Shown here: in pieces, positions 49,431 to 57,538 of the stretch
Layout of the letters: every line of letters starts with the position of its first letter
Position numbering within the stretch: position 1 is the first letter of the stretch
Source of the DNA: Granulosicoccus sp964594905
GTDB lineage: Bacteria > Pseudomonadota > Gammaproteobacteria > Granulosicoccales > Granulosicoccaceae
Assembly: GCA_964594905.1 (NCBI GenBank)
Contig: CAZQOI010000001.1
Span: 98,964 to 162,963, forward strand
Direction of reading: 5' to 3'
Length of the DNA stretch: 64,000 bases
Position numbers and translations under genes: made by a program
The notes under the pieces: generated by a model
Databases searched by the model: none
What the model saw: the letters and a program-made list of their open reading frames with translations, nothing else
Told to the model about the DNA's origin: nothing

Positions 49431-49868
49431 GTGCGTCATTACGAAATTGTGTTTCTGGTCCACCCTGACCAGAGCGAACAGGTGCCCGCGATGATTGAGC
49501 GGTATCGTGGCATTATCGATAGTCATGACGGGGTTATCCACCGTCAGGAAGATTGGGGTCGGCGCCAGCTCGCTTATCCGATCAACAAGATCTACAAAGC
49601 GCATTACACCTTGATGAACATCGAGTGTAATCAGCAAACCATTGACGAATTGACCAGCGCGTTCAAATTCAATGATGCGGTCATCCGTCATATGGTTTTG
49701 TCACAGTCTCGCCCGGTTACCGAGCCTTCACCACTCATCAAGAAAGAAGACACCCGTGGTGATGAGGAACGCCGTAGCCGCTCTGAATCTGACGATGCGT
49801 CAGACTCAGACACCCCGGCTGCTGACGTTGCTGATGAATCCGCTGCCGAAGCGCCTGCTGCTGAATAA
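49431..49868 (+). CDS. rpsF: 30S ribosomal protein S6
   Basis: This 145-residue S6 pairs with S18 on the platform of the 30S subunit. The ferredoxin-like core is clear: MRHYEIVFLVHPDQSEQVPA, EDWGRRQLAYPINKIYKAHY and the MNIECNQQTIDELTSAFKFN helix. After about residue 100 comes an acidic, Asp/Glu/Ala/Ser-rich tail, as in other proteobacterial S6 proteins that are polyglutamylated in E. coli. The start codon is GTG with GGGAG 5-9 bases upstream. First gene of rpsF-rpsR-DUF2232-rplI. Confidence 0.97.
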   Translation: MRHYEIVFLVHPDQSEQVPAMIERYRGIIDSHDGVIHRQEDWGRRQLAYPINKIYKAHYTLMNIECNQQTIDELTSAFKFNDAVIRHMVLSQSRPVTEPSPLIKKEDTRGDEERRSRSESDDASDSDTPAADVADESAAEAPAAE

Positions 49869-49886
49869 GATCAAAAGGAATAAATC

Positions 49887-50111
49887 ATGTCACGTTATTT
49901 TCGTCGCCGTAAATATTGCCGATTCACCGCTGAAGGTATAACCGAAATCGATTACAAAGATCTCGAACTACTGAAAGGCTTCGTGACTGAAACGGGCAAA
50001 ATCGTTCCCAGTCGTATTACGGGTACCAAGGCGCGTTATCAGCGACAGCTGGCAACTGCTATCAAGCGCTCGCGCTATTTGGCTTTATTGCCATATACCG
50101 ACCAGCACTAG
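49887..50111 (+). CDS. rpsR: 30S ribosomal protein S18
   Basis: This 74-residue basic protein starts MSRYFRRRKYCRFTAEGI and contains YKDLELLKGFVTETGKIVPSRITGT and the C-terminal KRSRYLALLPYTDQH, all diagnostic of S18. AAAGGAA precedes the ATG. It lies 18 bases after rpsF. The single Cys in the N-terminal segment is the non-zinc form (no C-x-x-C). Confidence 0.97.
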   Translation: MSRYFRRRKYCRFTAEGITEIDYKDLELLKGFVTETGKIVPSRITGTKARYQRQLATAIKRSRYLALLPYTDQH

Positions 50112-50117
50112 TAATGC

Positions 50118-51062
50118 ATGCTTTGGCTGGCTCGATTAGCTGAACGAGGTCCTCTTGCCTCCGCATTGGTTGCGGCGGGGCTTATCCTCGCTGCGCTTTT
50201 GTTACCGGCATTTTTATTGACTGGTGCCGGATCTGCGCCAGTACTGTTTTTTATTGCAAGTTTTCTGTCGGTGGCATTACTGATTGCAAGTGCCGCGGTG
50301 GTGTCCTTCGTTGTTCTGCGTCATGGTGAAATGGCAGCAGTGCAAGTGATGGCTGTCTGCATTGCGTTGTTGATTGTTTTGTCGCTTGTGTTGTATCGAT
50401 CGGCAGTGGCGATGCCAGTGGCGACTTTAAGTTTCTGGTTACCAGCGGTAGTCGCATCGATCGTGTTGGCCCGCACAAGAAGCCTCAATATGGCTGTTGT
50501 TGCCACTTTGGGTTGTGGATTGGTCGCGGTTCTGGGTACATTGGTGTTTTTCCCGGACAGTACGGCGTTCTGGAAGAGTCAGTTTGATCAAAGCTTTGCA
50601 CAGTTGTCTTCGTCACAGCTGCAGATTTCGGAAAAGGATATCGACGCAGCGTCGCAAGGCATAGCTGAGATGATGACAGGCTTTCTCGGTGTCACCGTTA
50701 TGAGCCTGGCAATGGGTGCATTGTTTCTTGCCAGGAGCTGGCAGGCGGCACTGTTGAATCCGGGAGGATTCAAAAAGGAATTTCACGCCTTGTCATTGGG
50801 TAAATCGATGGCAATGGTGTGCGTCATTGTAGTGTTGGCGGCTTTTCTCATTGGTGGACAATGGTGGCGGGCGGCATCGATGGTTTTTTTGTTTGCGTTC
50901 TTTACGCAAGGTTTGGCGGTCATCCACTCACTAGTACGTGAGCGGGGGCTTAATAAAAATTGGTTGGTGGGTATATACCTGCTGATGATAGTGCCGCAAA
51001 CAACGTTATTGTTGTCGGCGCTGGGCTTGGCGGATAACCTATATGGGCTTCGCCGCTCTTAG
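50118..51062 (+). CDS. DUF2232 (YybS-like) integral membrane protein
   Basis: This 314-residue protein has about eight transmembrane segments (for example ALVAAGLILAALLLPAFLL, FFIASFLSVALLIASAAVV and AMVCVIVVLAAFLIGGQWW) and a periplasmic or cytoplasmic loop rich in Ser/Gln around residues 145-185. Its place between rpsR and rplI and its topology match the DUF2232 family common in Gammaproteobacteria. Function is unknown. It starts 6 bases after the rpsR stop, so it is co-transcribed with ribosomal-protein genes. Confidence 0.85.
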   Translation: MLWLARLAERGPLASALVAAGLILAALLLPAFLLTGAGSAPVLFFIASFLSVALLIASAAVVSFVVLRHGEMAAVQVMAVCIALLIVLSLVLYRSAVAMPVATLSFWLPAVVASIVLARTRSLNMAVVATLGCGLVAVLGTLVFFPDSTAFWKSQFDQSFAQLSSSQLQISEKDIDAASQGIAEMMTGFLGVTVMSLAMGALFLARSWQAALLNPGGFKKEFHALSLGKSMAMVCVIVVLAAFLIGGQWWRAASMVFLFAFFTQGLAVIHSLVRERGLNKNWLVGIYLLMIVPQTTLLLSALGLADNLYGLRRS

Positions 51063-51081
51063 GACTTAACGGAGACTGGTA

Positions 51082-51534
51082 ATGCAAGTTATCTTGCTGG
51101 AAAAAATAGACAACGTCGGATTACTCGGCGATCTTGTTGATGTGAAATCGGGTTTTGCGCGTAATTTCCTGTTGCCACAGGGCAAGGCGGAAATGGCCAC
51201 TGAAGCCAACATTGAGGCGTTCAATCAGCGTCGCGCTGAGCTTGAGAAACAACAAGCGGATACGCTGGCTGCTGCAGAGGCTCGTATGGCTCAACTTGAT
51301 GGGCTGTTGGTCAGCATCACGTCAAGAGCTGGCACCGAGGGAAAGCTGTTTGGCTCTATCGGTACCGATGAAATCCGAGCAGCTTGCGAAGAAGCGGGTC
51401 ATCCGGTTGAGAAAAAGGAAGTGCGTATGCCGGAAGGTCCGTTGCGCATGATTGGTGAACATCCAATCACCTTGCACTTGCACAGTGATATAGACGCCAC
51501 AATTACCGTCAACGTGGTTGGTGAAGAAGTCTAG
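51082..51534 (+). CDS. rplI: 50S ribosomal protein L9
   Basis: This 150-residue protein has the N-terminal rRNA-binding domain MQVILLEKIDNVGLLGDLVDVKSGFARNFLLP with the L9 signature. A long connecting helix (IEAFNQRRAELEKQQADTLA) follows, then the C-terminal domain (GTEGKLFGSIGTDEI). Length is canonical. GGAGA lies about 10 bases before the ATG. It is last of the S6 operon before dnaB. Confidence 0.97.
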   Translation: MQVILLEKIDNVGLLGDLVDVKSGFARNFLLPQGKAEMATEANIEAFNQRRAELEKQQADTLAAAEARMAQLDGLLVSITSRAGTEGKLFGSIGTDEIRAACEEAGHPVEKKEVRMPEGPLRMIGEHPITLHLHSDIDATITVNVVGEEV

Positions 51535-51559
51535 GTAGACTTCCTCATGCCTGTCTGAC

Positions 51560-53146
51560 ATGGCAAATCCGCCAGACGAATACGATGTGCATCCCGGCAT
51601 TCCATCAGGAATGCCTAGCGATGCTCAAACCGATATTCCACCTGGTGCAGATCTTTCACAGCTTGGCTTGGAGCCAGTTGCCAGCGATGAGTTTGGCATT
51701 GCATCTGATGCAAGTCCTGCTGATTTTGGTATCAGCGCCTCACCTGCTCAATCCGACACACAGGCATTGTTGGAACAGCTATCTCGGCGAACCAGCAATA
51801 CCCCCCCACATTCGATAGAAGCAGAGCAAGCGCTTTTGGGTTGCCTGATGTTGGTAGCCAATGAAGGCTTTGATAAAATCTCAGACACGGTTGTTGAGAC
51901 GGATTTTTACCAGCTTAACCATCGTCTTATCTTTCGCGCAATTTCATCTCTGGTAACGGAAAGCCTTAATCCTGATATCGTCACTGTTAGTGGTCATCTC
52001 GATACACATGGATTGCTGGAAGATGCGGGAGGCTTGCATTACATAGGTGCGCTCGCTGAAGTCACGCCTAGCGCTGGCAATATCAAAGCCTATGCCGATA
52101 TTGTTCGCGAGCGATCAGTATTACGACAATTGATTTCTGTGGCTAATGAGATTGCCGACTCTGCGTATGACGCTGACGGTCGAACCTCTAAAGAACTGCT
52201 TGATCAAGCTGAAACCAAAGTGTTTGCGATCTCTGATCAAACCGCCAAAAGCGCTGGTGGATTTCACGACATCAAAAGTGTGCTTGCTGGTGCTATCGAA
52301 CGTATCAACATTCTGTTTGAATCCGATGCTGCTATTACTGGTATATCCACTGGCTTCAAAGAGTTGGATGAAAAAACCAGCGGCTTGCAACAATCTGATC
52401 TGATTATTGTTGCCGGGCGTCCGTCGATGGGCAAGACAACCTTTGCAATGAACATTGCAGAGAATGCTGCGATGGAGGCTGATGCACCGGTTGCTGTGTT
52501 CAGTATGGAAATGCCGGCTGAACAAATTGGTATGCGGATGATTGCATCCCTTGGCCGTGTGGAATTGCAGAAACTTCGCACCGGTCGACTAGCCGAGCAG
52601 GACTGGCCACGTATTACATCGGCGATTACGTTACTGAACCAAAAACGCAATGTGTATATCGACGATACACCAGCGCTGACCCCAACTGATCTTCGCGCTC
52701 GCGCGCGGCGTTTGGCTCGTGAGCATGGTTTGAGTCTGATCGTGATCGACTATCTGCAATTAATGCAAGTAGCTGGTGGTGGTGAAAATCGTGCCACTGA
52801 AATATCTGAAATCTCTCGCTCGCTTAAAGCGCTGGCTAAGGAGCTTAATGTTCCGATTATCGCGTTGTCACAGCTCAATCGATCTTTGGAACAACGTCCT
52901 GACAAGCGGCCTGTCATGTCAGATCTTCGTGAATCCGGAGCGATTGAACAAGATGCAGACGTCATCATCTTTATTTATCGCGATGAGGTGTACAACCCTG
53001 ACGATGAAGAAAGCAAGGGGAAGGCTGAGATTCTCATTCGTAAACAGCGAAACGGGCCGATAGGGACAGTTGCCTTGACCTTTCTGGGCCAGTACACGCG
53101 TTTTGAAAACTATTCGCCTGAAATCATGACTGGCGAGTTTTCCTGA
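51560..53146 (+). CDS. dnaB: Replicative DNA helicase DnaB with N-terminal extension
   Basis: This 528-residue hexameric 5'-3' helicase of the replication fork has its N-terminal collar domain starting at about residue 77 (PPHSIEAEQALLGCLML). The RecA-like ATPase has GFKELDEKTSGLQQSDLIIVAGRPSMGKTTFAMN (Walker A), IVIDYLQLMQ (Walker B), LSQLNRSLEQR, SDLRESGAIEQDAD and the arginine-finger region IRKQRNGP. The first ~75 residues are a Pro/Asp/Ala-rich, probably disordered extension that most DnaB proteins lack. An internal start nearer the collar is not obvious. It lies 25 bases after rplI. Confidence 0.96.
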   Translation: MANPPDEYDVHPGIPSGMPSDAQTDIPPGADLSQLGLEPVASDEFGIASDASPADFGISASPAQSDTQALLEQLSRRTSNTPPHSIEAEQALLGCLMLVANEGFDKISDTVVETDFYQLNHRLIFRAISSLVTESLNPDIVTVSGHLDTHGLLEDAGGLHYIGALAEVTPSAGNIKAYADIVRERSVLRQLISVANEIADSAYDADGRTSKELLDQAETKVFAISDQTAKSAGGFHDIKSVLAGAIERINILFESDAAITGISTGFKELDEKTSGLQQSDLIIVAGRPSMGKTTFAMNIAENAAMEADAPVAVFSMEMPAEQIGMRMIASLGRVELQKLRTGRLAEQDWPRITSAITLLNQKRNVYIDDTPALTPTDLRARARRLAREHGLSLIVIDYLQLMQVAGGGENRATEISEISRSLKALAKELNVPIIALSQLNRSLEQRPDKRPVMSDLRESGAIEQDADVIIFIYRDEVYNPDDEESKGKAEILIRKQRNGPIGTVALTFLGQYTRFENYSPEIMTGEFS

Positions 53147-53157
53147 GCTTAAGTGCC

Positions 53158-54264
53158 ATGCAAGCTGATACCCGCTCGGTCTCGATCACTGTTCATCTAA
53201 ATCACTTAAGACACAATCTTGCCGTGGCGCGTCGCCTAGGCGTCGTTAACGGTAACCCCAGCAAGGTGCTCGCGACGGTAAAAGCCGATGCCTACGGTCA
53301 TGGAGCTGTAGCAGTTGCTAAAGCACTGACAAGCAGCATCGATGCCCGCGAGAATGCTGATGGCTTCGCGGTTGTCACCCTCGCTGAAGCGATGGAGATT
53401 CGTGACGCGGGAATTACCAGCCCCATACTGTTATTACAAGGTCCACAACGTGTTGAGGACTTTGAGTTGATTTCAGCTGCTGACATCTGGCCAGTCATTC
53501 ATGATCTTGAGCAACTTGAATGGATTGAAACGCATCCAAAGCGATCCACCTTGTCTGTCTGGCTCAAAGTGGATACCGGCATGGGGCGTCTCGGTGTCTC
53601 ACCGGCGCAAGCGATAGAGATATTGCAATCTGAAAATGGTATCAATTGGATGGGTGTCATGAGCCATTTTGCTTCGGCCGATGAAACGTCAAACAATTTT
53701 ACATTGTCGCAAATCGACGCGTTCAACCGCGTTCAAGCGGTTGCCGGTGACTTGCAATTTAGTCTTGCAAACTCCGCAGCCGTCCTTGCATGGCCGCAAT
53801 CGATTCGTGATTGGGCAAGACCTGGAATCATGCTGTATGGCAGTAATCCACTTGAAAAAAGCTTACCTGAAGGTATAACTCTCAAACCGGCAATGACCGT
53901 TACAGCACCTCTCATTTCAGTAAAGCATCTCGCTGCCGGATGTGGAATAGGCTACGGTCAGTCATGGCATTGTCCTGAGGATATGCCAGTCGGCTTTGTT
54001 GGTATTGGCTATGCTGATGGTGTGCCGCGAATACTTGACGCCGACGCCAGTGTTAAAATTGACGGTACAAGTTGCTCTGTGATTGGACGCGTTTCGATGG
54101 ACTCAATTGCTGTGGATCTGCGCACCGTCGCAAATCCTAGACGCATGATGAGTGCAGAGTTGTGGGGTAATAATGCCGCTATTAATTTGCTTGCGGCATC
54201 GGCAGGGACGATAAGCTATGAGCTAATGACTCGTATTCGCGGACGGCGTTCGTATCAGGCCTAG
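53158..54264 (+). CDS. alr: Alanine racemase
   Basis: This 368-residue PLP enzyme makes D-alanine for peptidoglycan. The cofactor Lys lies in VLATVKADAYGHGA near residue 42. The D-x-G-M-G-R-L-G block (VDTGMGRLGV) is in the barrel. The catalytic Tyr of the C-terminal domain is in CGIGYGQSWHCPEDM, and GIGYADGVPR and VIGRVSMDSIAVDL follow. Length is canonical. It follows dnaB by 11 bases, as in many gammaproteobacteria, and is convergent with fdxA. Confidence 0.96.
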   Translation: MQADTRSVSITVHLNHLRHNLAVARRLGVVNGNPSKVLATVKADAYGHGAVAVAKALTSSIDARENADGFAVVTLAEAMEIRDAGITSPILLLQGPQRVEDFELISAADIWPVIHDLEQLEWIETHPKRSTLSVWLKVDTGMGRLGVSPAQAIEILQSENGINWMGVMSHFASADETSNNFTLSQIDAFNRVQAVAGDLQFSLANSAAVLAWPQSIRDWARPGIMLYGSNPLEKSLPEGITLKPAMTVTAPLISVKHLAAGCGIGYGQSWHCPEDMPVGFVGIGYADGVPRILDADASVKIDGTSCSVIGRVSMDSIAVDLRTVANPRRMMSAELWGNNAAINLLAASAGTISYELMTRIRGRRSYQA

Positions 54265-54274
54265 CAGCCCGGAG

Positions 54275-54598
54275 CTACCGTTCGAGATGTTGAAGTTTGT
54301 CGGGTTTGTTTTCCCATTCTTTGGCGTCTTCAGGAGGATCTTTCTGAATTGTGATAACCGGCCAGATGGCAGATAGTTCGGCATTCAGGGCGAGATAAGG
54401 CTCGTCCGCAGGCGTCATATCTTCCTCTGCCACAATGGCATTTATTGGGCACTCGGGCTCACAAAGTGAACAATCGATACATTCTTCAGGATCAATAACC
54501 AGGTAATTCGGCCCCTCATGGAAACAGTCCACAGGGCAGACTTCCACGCAGTCTGTGTACTTGCAGCGGATGCAGTTCTCTGTAACCACGTAAGTCAT
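54275..54598 (-). CDS. fdxA: 7Fe-8S ferredoxin
   Basis: This 107-residue ferredoxin starts MTYVVTENCIRCKYTDCVEVCPVDCFHEG. The N-terminal cluster pattern C-x(2)-C-x(4)-C-x(3)-C has an extra Cys, and the second motif is C-x(2)-C-x(2)-C-x(3)-C-P in CIDCSLCEPECP. The spacing and the ~40-residue C-terminal helical tail are those of the Azotobacter FdI/FdxA type with one [3Fe-4S] and one [4Fe-4S] cluster. It is divergent from galU with 105 bases between the starts. Physiological partner not visible. Confidence 0.95.
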   Translation of the reverse strand: MTYVVTENCIRCKYTDCVEVCPVDCFHEGPNYLVIDPEECIDCSLCEPECPINAIVAEEDMTPADEPYLALNAELSAIWPVITIQKDPPEDAKEWENKPDKLQHLER

Positions 54599-54703
54599 GA
54601 CAGTATTCTCAGATAGTTGGCTTTACTTTTGCAAATCTTATCAAATTCGGGCTGCCGCGAGGCGGTAGAACTGACGTTGGCGATAGTTGAGTCGGAGCAT
54701 TGA

Positions 54704-55627
54704 ATGAAAGAAATTAAAAAAGCGGTATTTCCGGTTGCCGGTATGGGGACTCGATTCCTACCCGCGACTAAGGCGAATCCCAAGGAAATGCTGCCAGTAG
54801 TCGATAAACCCCTGATTCAATACGCGGCTGAAGAGGCCGTTGCTGCTGGGGTCGACACCTTGATATTTGTCACTGGGCGAAACAAGCGTTCGATCGAAGA
54901 TCACTTCGATACCGCGTACGAACTTGAGCGCGAACTAGAGGCAAAAAACAAAAAAGAAATGCTTGAGGTACTTCGGAGCATTTTGCCATCGCACGTCAAA
55001 TGCGTTTTCATCAGACAATCTCAAGCCCTTGGCCTTGGACATGCCGTGCTCTGTGCTCGACCTGTTGTCAACGATGAACCTTTTGCCGTCATTCTGGCGG
55101 ACGATTTAATCAATTTCAGCGCTAAGCCTTGCTTGAGTCAGATGGTCGATCTGTTTGAGTACCAACACTGTTCAATACTCGGCACTGAGCCGGTACCGAT
55201 GGAAGATGTCAGTTCCTACGGTATTGTCGCTGGTACGGAAGTTCGCCCTGGGCTGATGGAAGTCTCTGGTATCGTTGAGAAGCCACCTACAGACAAAGCG
55301 CCAAGCAATGTTGCCGTTGTTGGACGCTACATTCTGACTCCAAGAATCTTTGATCTATTGGAAAACACTGAGCGCGGTGCTGGTAACGAAATTCAGTTGA
55401 CTGATGCTATCGCAGACCTTTTGAAGCAAGAACGCGTCTTGTCGTACAACTTTGATGGACGTCGATTCGATTGTGGTAGCAAACTCGGCTACCTGAAGGC
55501 ACAGGTTGAGTTCGCATTGGAGCATGATGAAGTCGGTAAAGAATTCCGCGAATATCTTGATGAGCTGCATGCAGCAGGTCAAGACAAGGTCGTTAGAATC
55601 GGTAAGAAATCAGCTTCGAAAAAGTAG
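54704..55627 (+). CDS. galU: UTP-glucose-1-phosphate uridylyltransferase
   Basis: This 307-residue enzyme makes UDP-glucose for envelope polysaccharides. The nucleotide-binding N-terminus KKAVFPVAGMGTRFLPATKA is diagnostic. Also present are EMLPVVDKPLIQYA, FAVILADDLI, YGIVAGTEV, GRYILTPRIFDLL and FDCGSKLGYLKAQVEFAL. Length matches GalU and not the shorter RfbA-type enzymes. GGAG precedes the ATG by 7 bases. It ends in a strong terminator that includes its own stop codon. Confidence 0.96.
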   Translation: MKEIKKAVFPVAGMGTRFLPATKANPKEMLPVVDKPLIQYAAEEAVAAGVDTLIFVTGRNKRSIEDHFDTAYELERELEAKNKKEMLEVLRSILPSHVKCVFIRQSQALGLGHAVLCARPVVNDEPFAVILADDLINFSAKPCLSQMVDLFEYQHCSILGTEPVPMEDVSSYGIVAGTEVRPGLMEVSGIVEKPPTDKAPSNVAVVGRYILTPRIFDLLENTERGAGNEIQLTDAIADLLKQERVLSYNFDGRRFDCGSKLGYLKAQVEFALEHDEVGKEFREYLDELHAAGQDKVVRIGKKSASKK

Positions 55628-55662
55628 GCGAGCTCAGCTCGTCTACTAGGTTTGTTTTTTTT
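55623..55662 (+). terminator. Rho-independent terminator of galU
   Basis: AGTAGGCGAGC (55623-55633) pairs with GCTCGTCTACT (55637-55647) over 11 bp with one G-U pair and a TCA loop. It is followed by a T-rich run (TTTG then eight T) ending at 55662. The galU stop codon is inside the 5' arm. Confidence 0.85.
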
Positions 55663-55727
55663 CGGGATCAACTAACGCCATAAAACTTGCGGTATGCTCG
55701 CGCCTTCCTTGTTATGGCCTTGCATTC

Positions 55728-56891
55728 ATGTCTGCTCAGCGCTGGTCAGTACTGGCGATCTTTGGTGTCTTCTTTTTCGAGTCTTCGGTAATCGGACAGT
55801 GGATACCGAGAATCCCTGATATCAAATCGACACTCGGTTTGAACGATGCTGAGCTTGGTCTTGGCTTGCTGGCGTTTCCCATGGGTACCATGATCGGCCT
55901 TTCAATGGCTGGATCATTGGTTGGCAGAATCGGTCTTCGTCATGCCTGCCGTCTGTCCTTACCACTGTTTGCGTTTACTTTCATTGGTGTCGGATGGGCC
56001 AGCTCTCTGCCAGCACTTATGTTGATGCTCGTGTTCGCTGGTGTAGCAGTTGGCATTTGTGAAACGGCCATGAACACAGAGGCTGCACGCCTGGAGAGGG
56101 AAGCTGGAAAACGGTTGATGTCGCGTTGCCACGGTTTTTGGAGCCTTGGAACCATGTTCGGCGCTTTGATTGGGGCTGCATTTGCCGAAGCTTCAGTAAC
56201 CGTCGGTTTACATTTTCTAATCGTGTTGCCCGTAATTGCCCTTGCAGGTTTCGCTGCTGCATCTTTGCTACCGCGGCTTGAATCAGATGAACTGAACGGT
56301 AGTGAAGATAATGTGGATAGAGGTTCAGTGTTTCGCCTGCCGCACCGAGCTATTGTGCTTTTGTGCATGATGCCGCTTGGCGTCATGATGGTGGAGGGTG
56401 CTTTTATTGACTGGTCAGCGGTTTTCATGCGCGATGTTCTCAGTGCTAGCCCTTGGATTATCGGCATCACTTATTCATTCTTCTCAATAGTCATGGCAAC
56501 CGTTCGCATGACTGGTGATTCGCTGGCTACACGCTACGGCGATCTTCGCGTTGTACAGATCAGTGCAATAGCCGCAACTATTGGCATCGCGATGTTTGCT
56601 TTTTCACCTAACACGCCCTTTGCGCTGGTAGCAGCTGCAATGTGTGGCGCTGGGGTGGCAGTGGTATTTCCATTGGCGGTAACGGTCGCAGCCAATCGCC
56701 CGGGGCGAAGTGCTGCTGACAATGTCGCTGCGTTGAACATGATTGCGTTCAGTGCGTTCTTGTTGGCACCGCCACTAATTGGATTTTTGTCTGAGCTCTT
56801 TGATTTGCGCTGGGCCCTGGCTGCACTCGTGCCCTTTGCTTTTATGTCCTTCGTCTTATCTGGAGAGATCAAATCTCAATCAGATGATTAG
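55728..56891 (+). CDS. MFS transporter
   Basis: This 387-residue protein has about twelve transmembrane segments in two six-helix halves. It starts with VLAIFGVFFFESSVIGQWIPRIPDIK, followed by the MFS loop 2-3 region GSLVGRIGLRHACR. The opening W-I-P-R-I-P-D-I-K and the N-T-E-A-A-R-L-E stretch after helix 4 resemble the YbjJ-like branch of the major facilitator superfamily. Substrate unknown. It is isolated by the galU terminator upstream and overlaps the end of the minus-strand TPM gene by 23 bases at its 3' end. Confidence 0.85.
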   Translation: MSAQRWSVLAIFGVFFFESSVIGQWIPRIPDIKSTLGLNDAELGLGLLAFPMGTMIGLSMAGSLVGRIGLRHACRLSLPLFAFTFIGVGWASSLPALMLMLVFAGVAVGICETAMNTEAARLEREAGKRLMSRCHGFWSLGTMFGALIGAAFAEASVTVGLHFLIVLPVIALAGFAAASLLPRLESDELNGSEDNVDRGSVFRLPHRAIVLLCMMPLGVMMVEGAFIDWSAVFMRDVLSASPWIIGITYSFFSIVMATVRMTGDSLATRYGDLRVVQISAIAATIGIAMFAFSPNTPFALVAAAMCGAGVAVVFPLAVTVAANRPGRSAADNVAALNMIAFSAFLLAPPLIGFLSELFDLRWALAALVPFAFMSFVLSGEIKSQSDD

Positions 56892-57537
56892 GTAGTTCAT
56901 CGCGTTTTGAAGAAGCCTGCGGATCGGCAGGGAAATGATTGCTCAGCACAGTCTCACAGTGCGTGATAGCGCGATTAAATCCCTCAGCAATATTTCCGCT
57001 TTGCACATCCTTTACAAAATCATCGATGGTCGCCTGCCATTCTCGATTGTCGATCTTTGCGGCGATACCGGTATCAACAAGGATTTCGACATAATGTTCT
57101 GCGACCGATACAAAGATTAGAACACCTGTGTTTTCGACTGTTTGATGTAGGTTTTGAATAAAAAACTGTTCGTGCGCATGTCGAGCGGCACGTTGCCGCT
57201 TGACGCTTTTTGGAATTATCAATAGACGTGCTGCTGGTAGTTGGAAAAGCATGCCAAGGCCGAGAAAAACCAATACCTGGATGGGGTAGATGTAATCGAA
57301 TTGTTGGGCATCTGCGACTCCCCATCCACCGGTGGTGATGGTGTTGTACAAAAAATATAATCCAGGAACACTCAGTGCGATCAGTGCGGCCCAAAGCATC
57401 GGTATATAACGATAGCCATCGCTTTGCCGAGCAATGACCATCATGATTTCAGCTCGTGTACTGTCCTCGGCTTGGCTTATGCGTTTTTCGAGTGCTGACT
57501 TTTCAGCGCTGGTGAGAAAGTGGTTATTGCCTATCAC
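56869..57537 (-). CDS. TPM-domain membrane protein (second of a tandem pair)
   Basis: This is a 222-residue protein from a GTG at 57537, which lies just past the TAA of the upstream TPM gene (57539-57541). A longer frame to 57693 exists, but its extra 52 residues are an Ala/Val-rich out-of-frame reading of the upstream gene's Gly-repeat DNA. The start then reads VIGNNHFLTSAEKSALEKRI, as in short TPM proteins. Two transmembrane helices follow (about 47-63 and 82-100). The TPM fold continues with TVENTGVLIFVSVAEHYVEIL, DTGIAAKI and a C-terminal acidic tail. TPM domains have been linked to photosystem repair phosphatase activity in plants; the bacterial role is unclear. Part of a lemA-TPM-TPM operon. 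Confidence 0.8.
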   Translation of the reverse strand: MIGNNHFLTSAEKSALEKRISQAEDSTRAEIMMVIARQSDGYRYIPMLWAALIALSVPGLYFLYNTITTGGWGVADAQQFDYIYPIQVLVFLGLGMLFQLPAARLLIIPKSVKRQRAARHAHEQFFIQNLHQTVENTGVLIFVSVAEHYVEILVDTGIAAKIDNREWQATIDDFVKDVQSGNIAEGFNRAITHCETVLSNHFPADPQASSKRDELPNHLIEI

Positions 57538-57538
57538 G

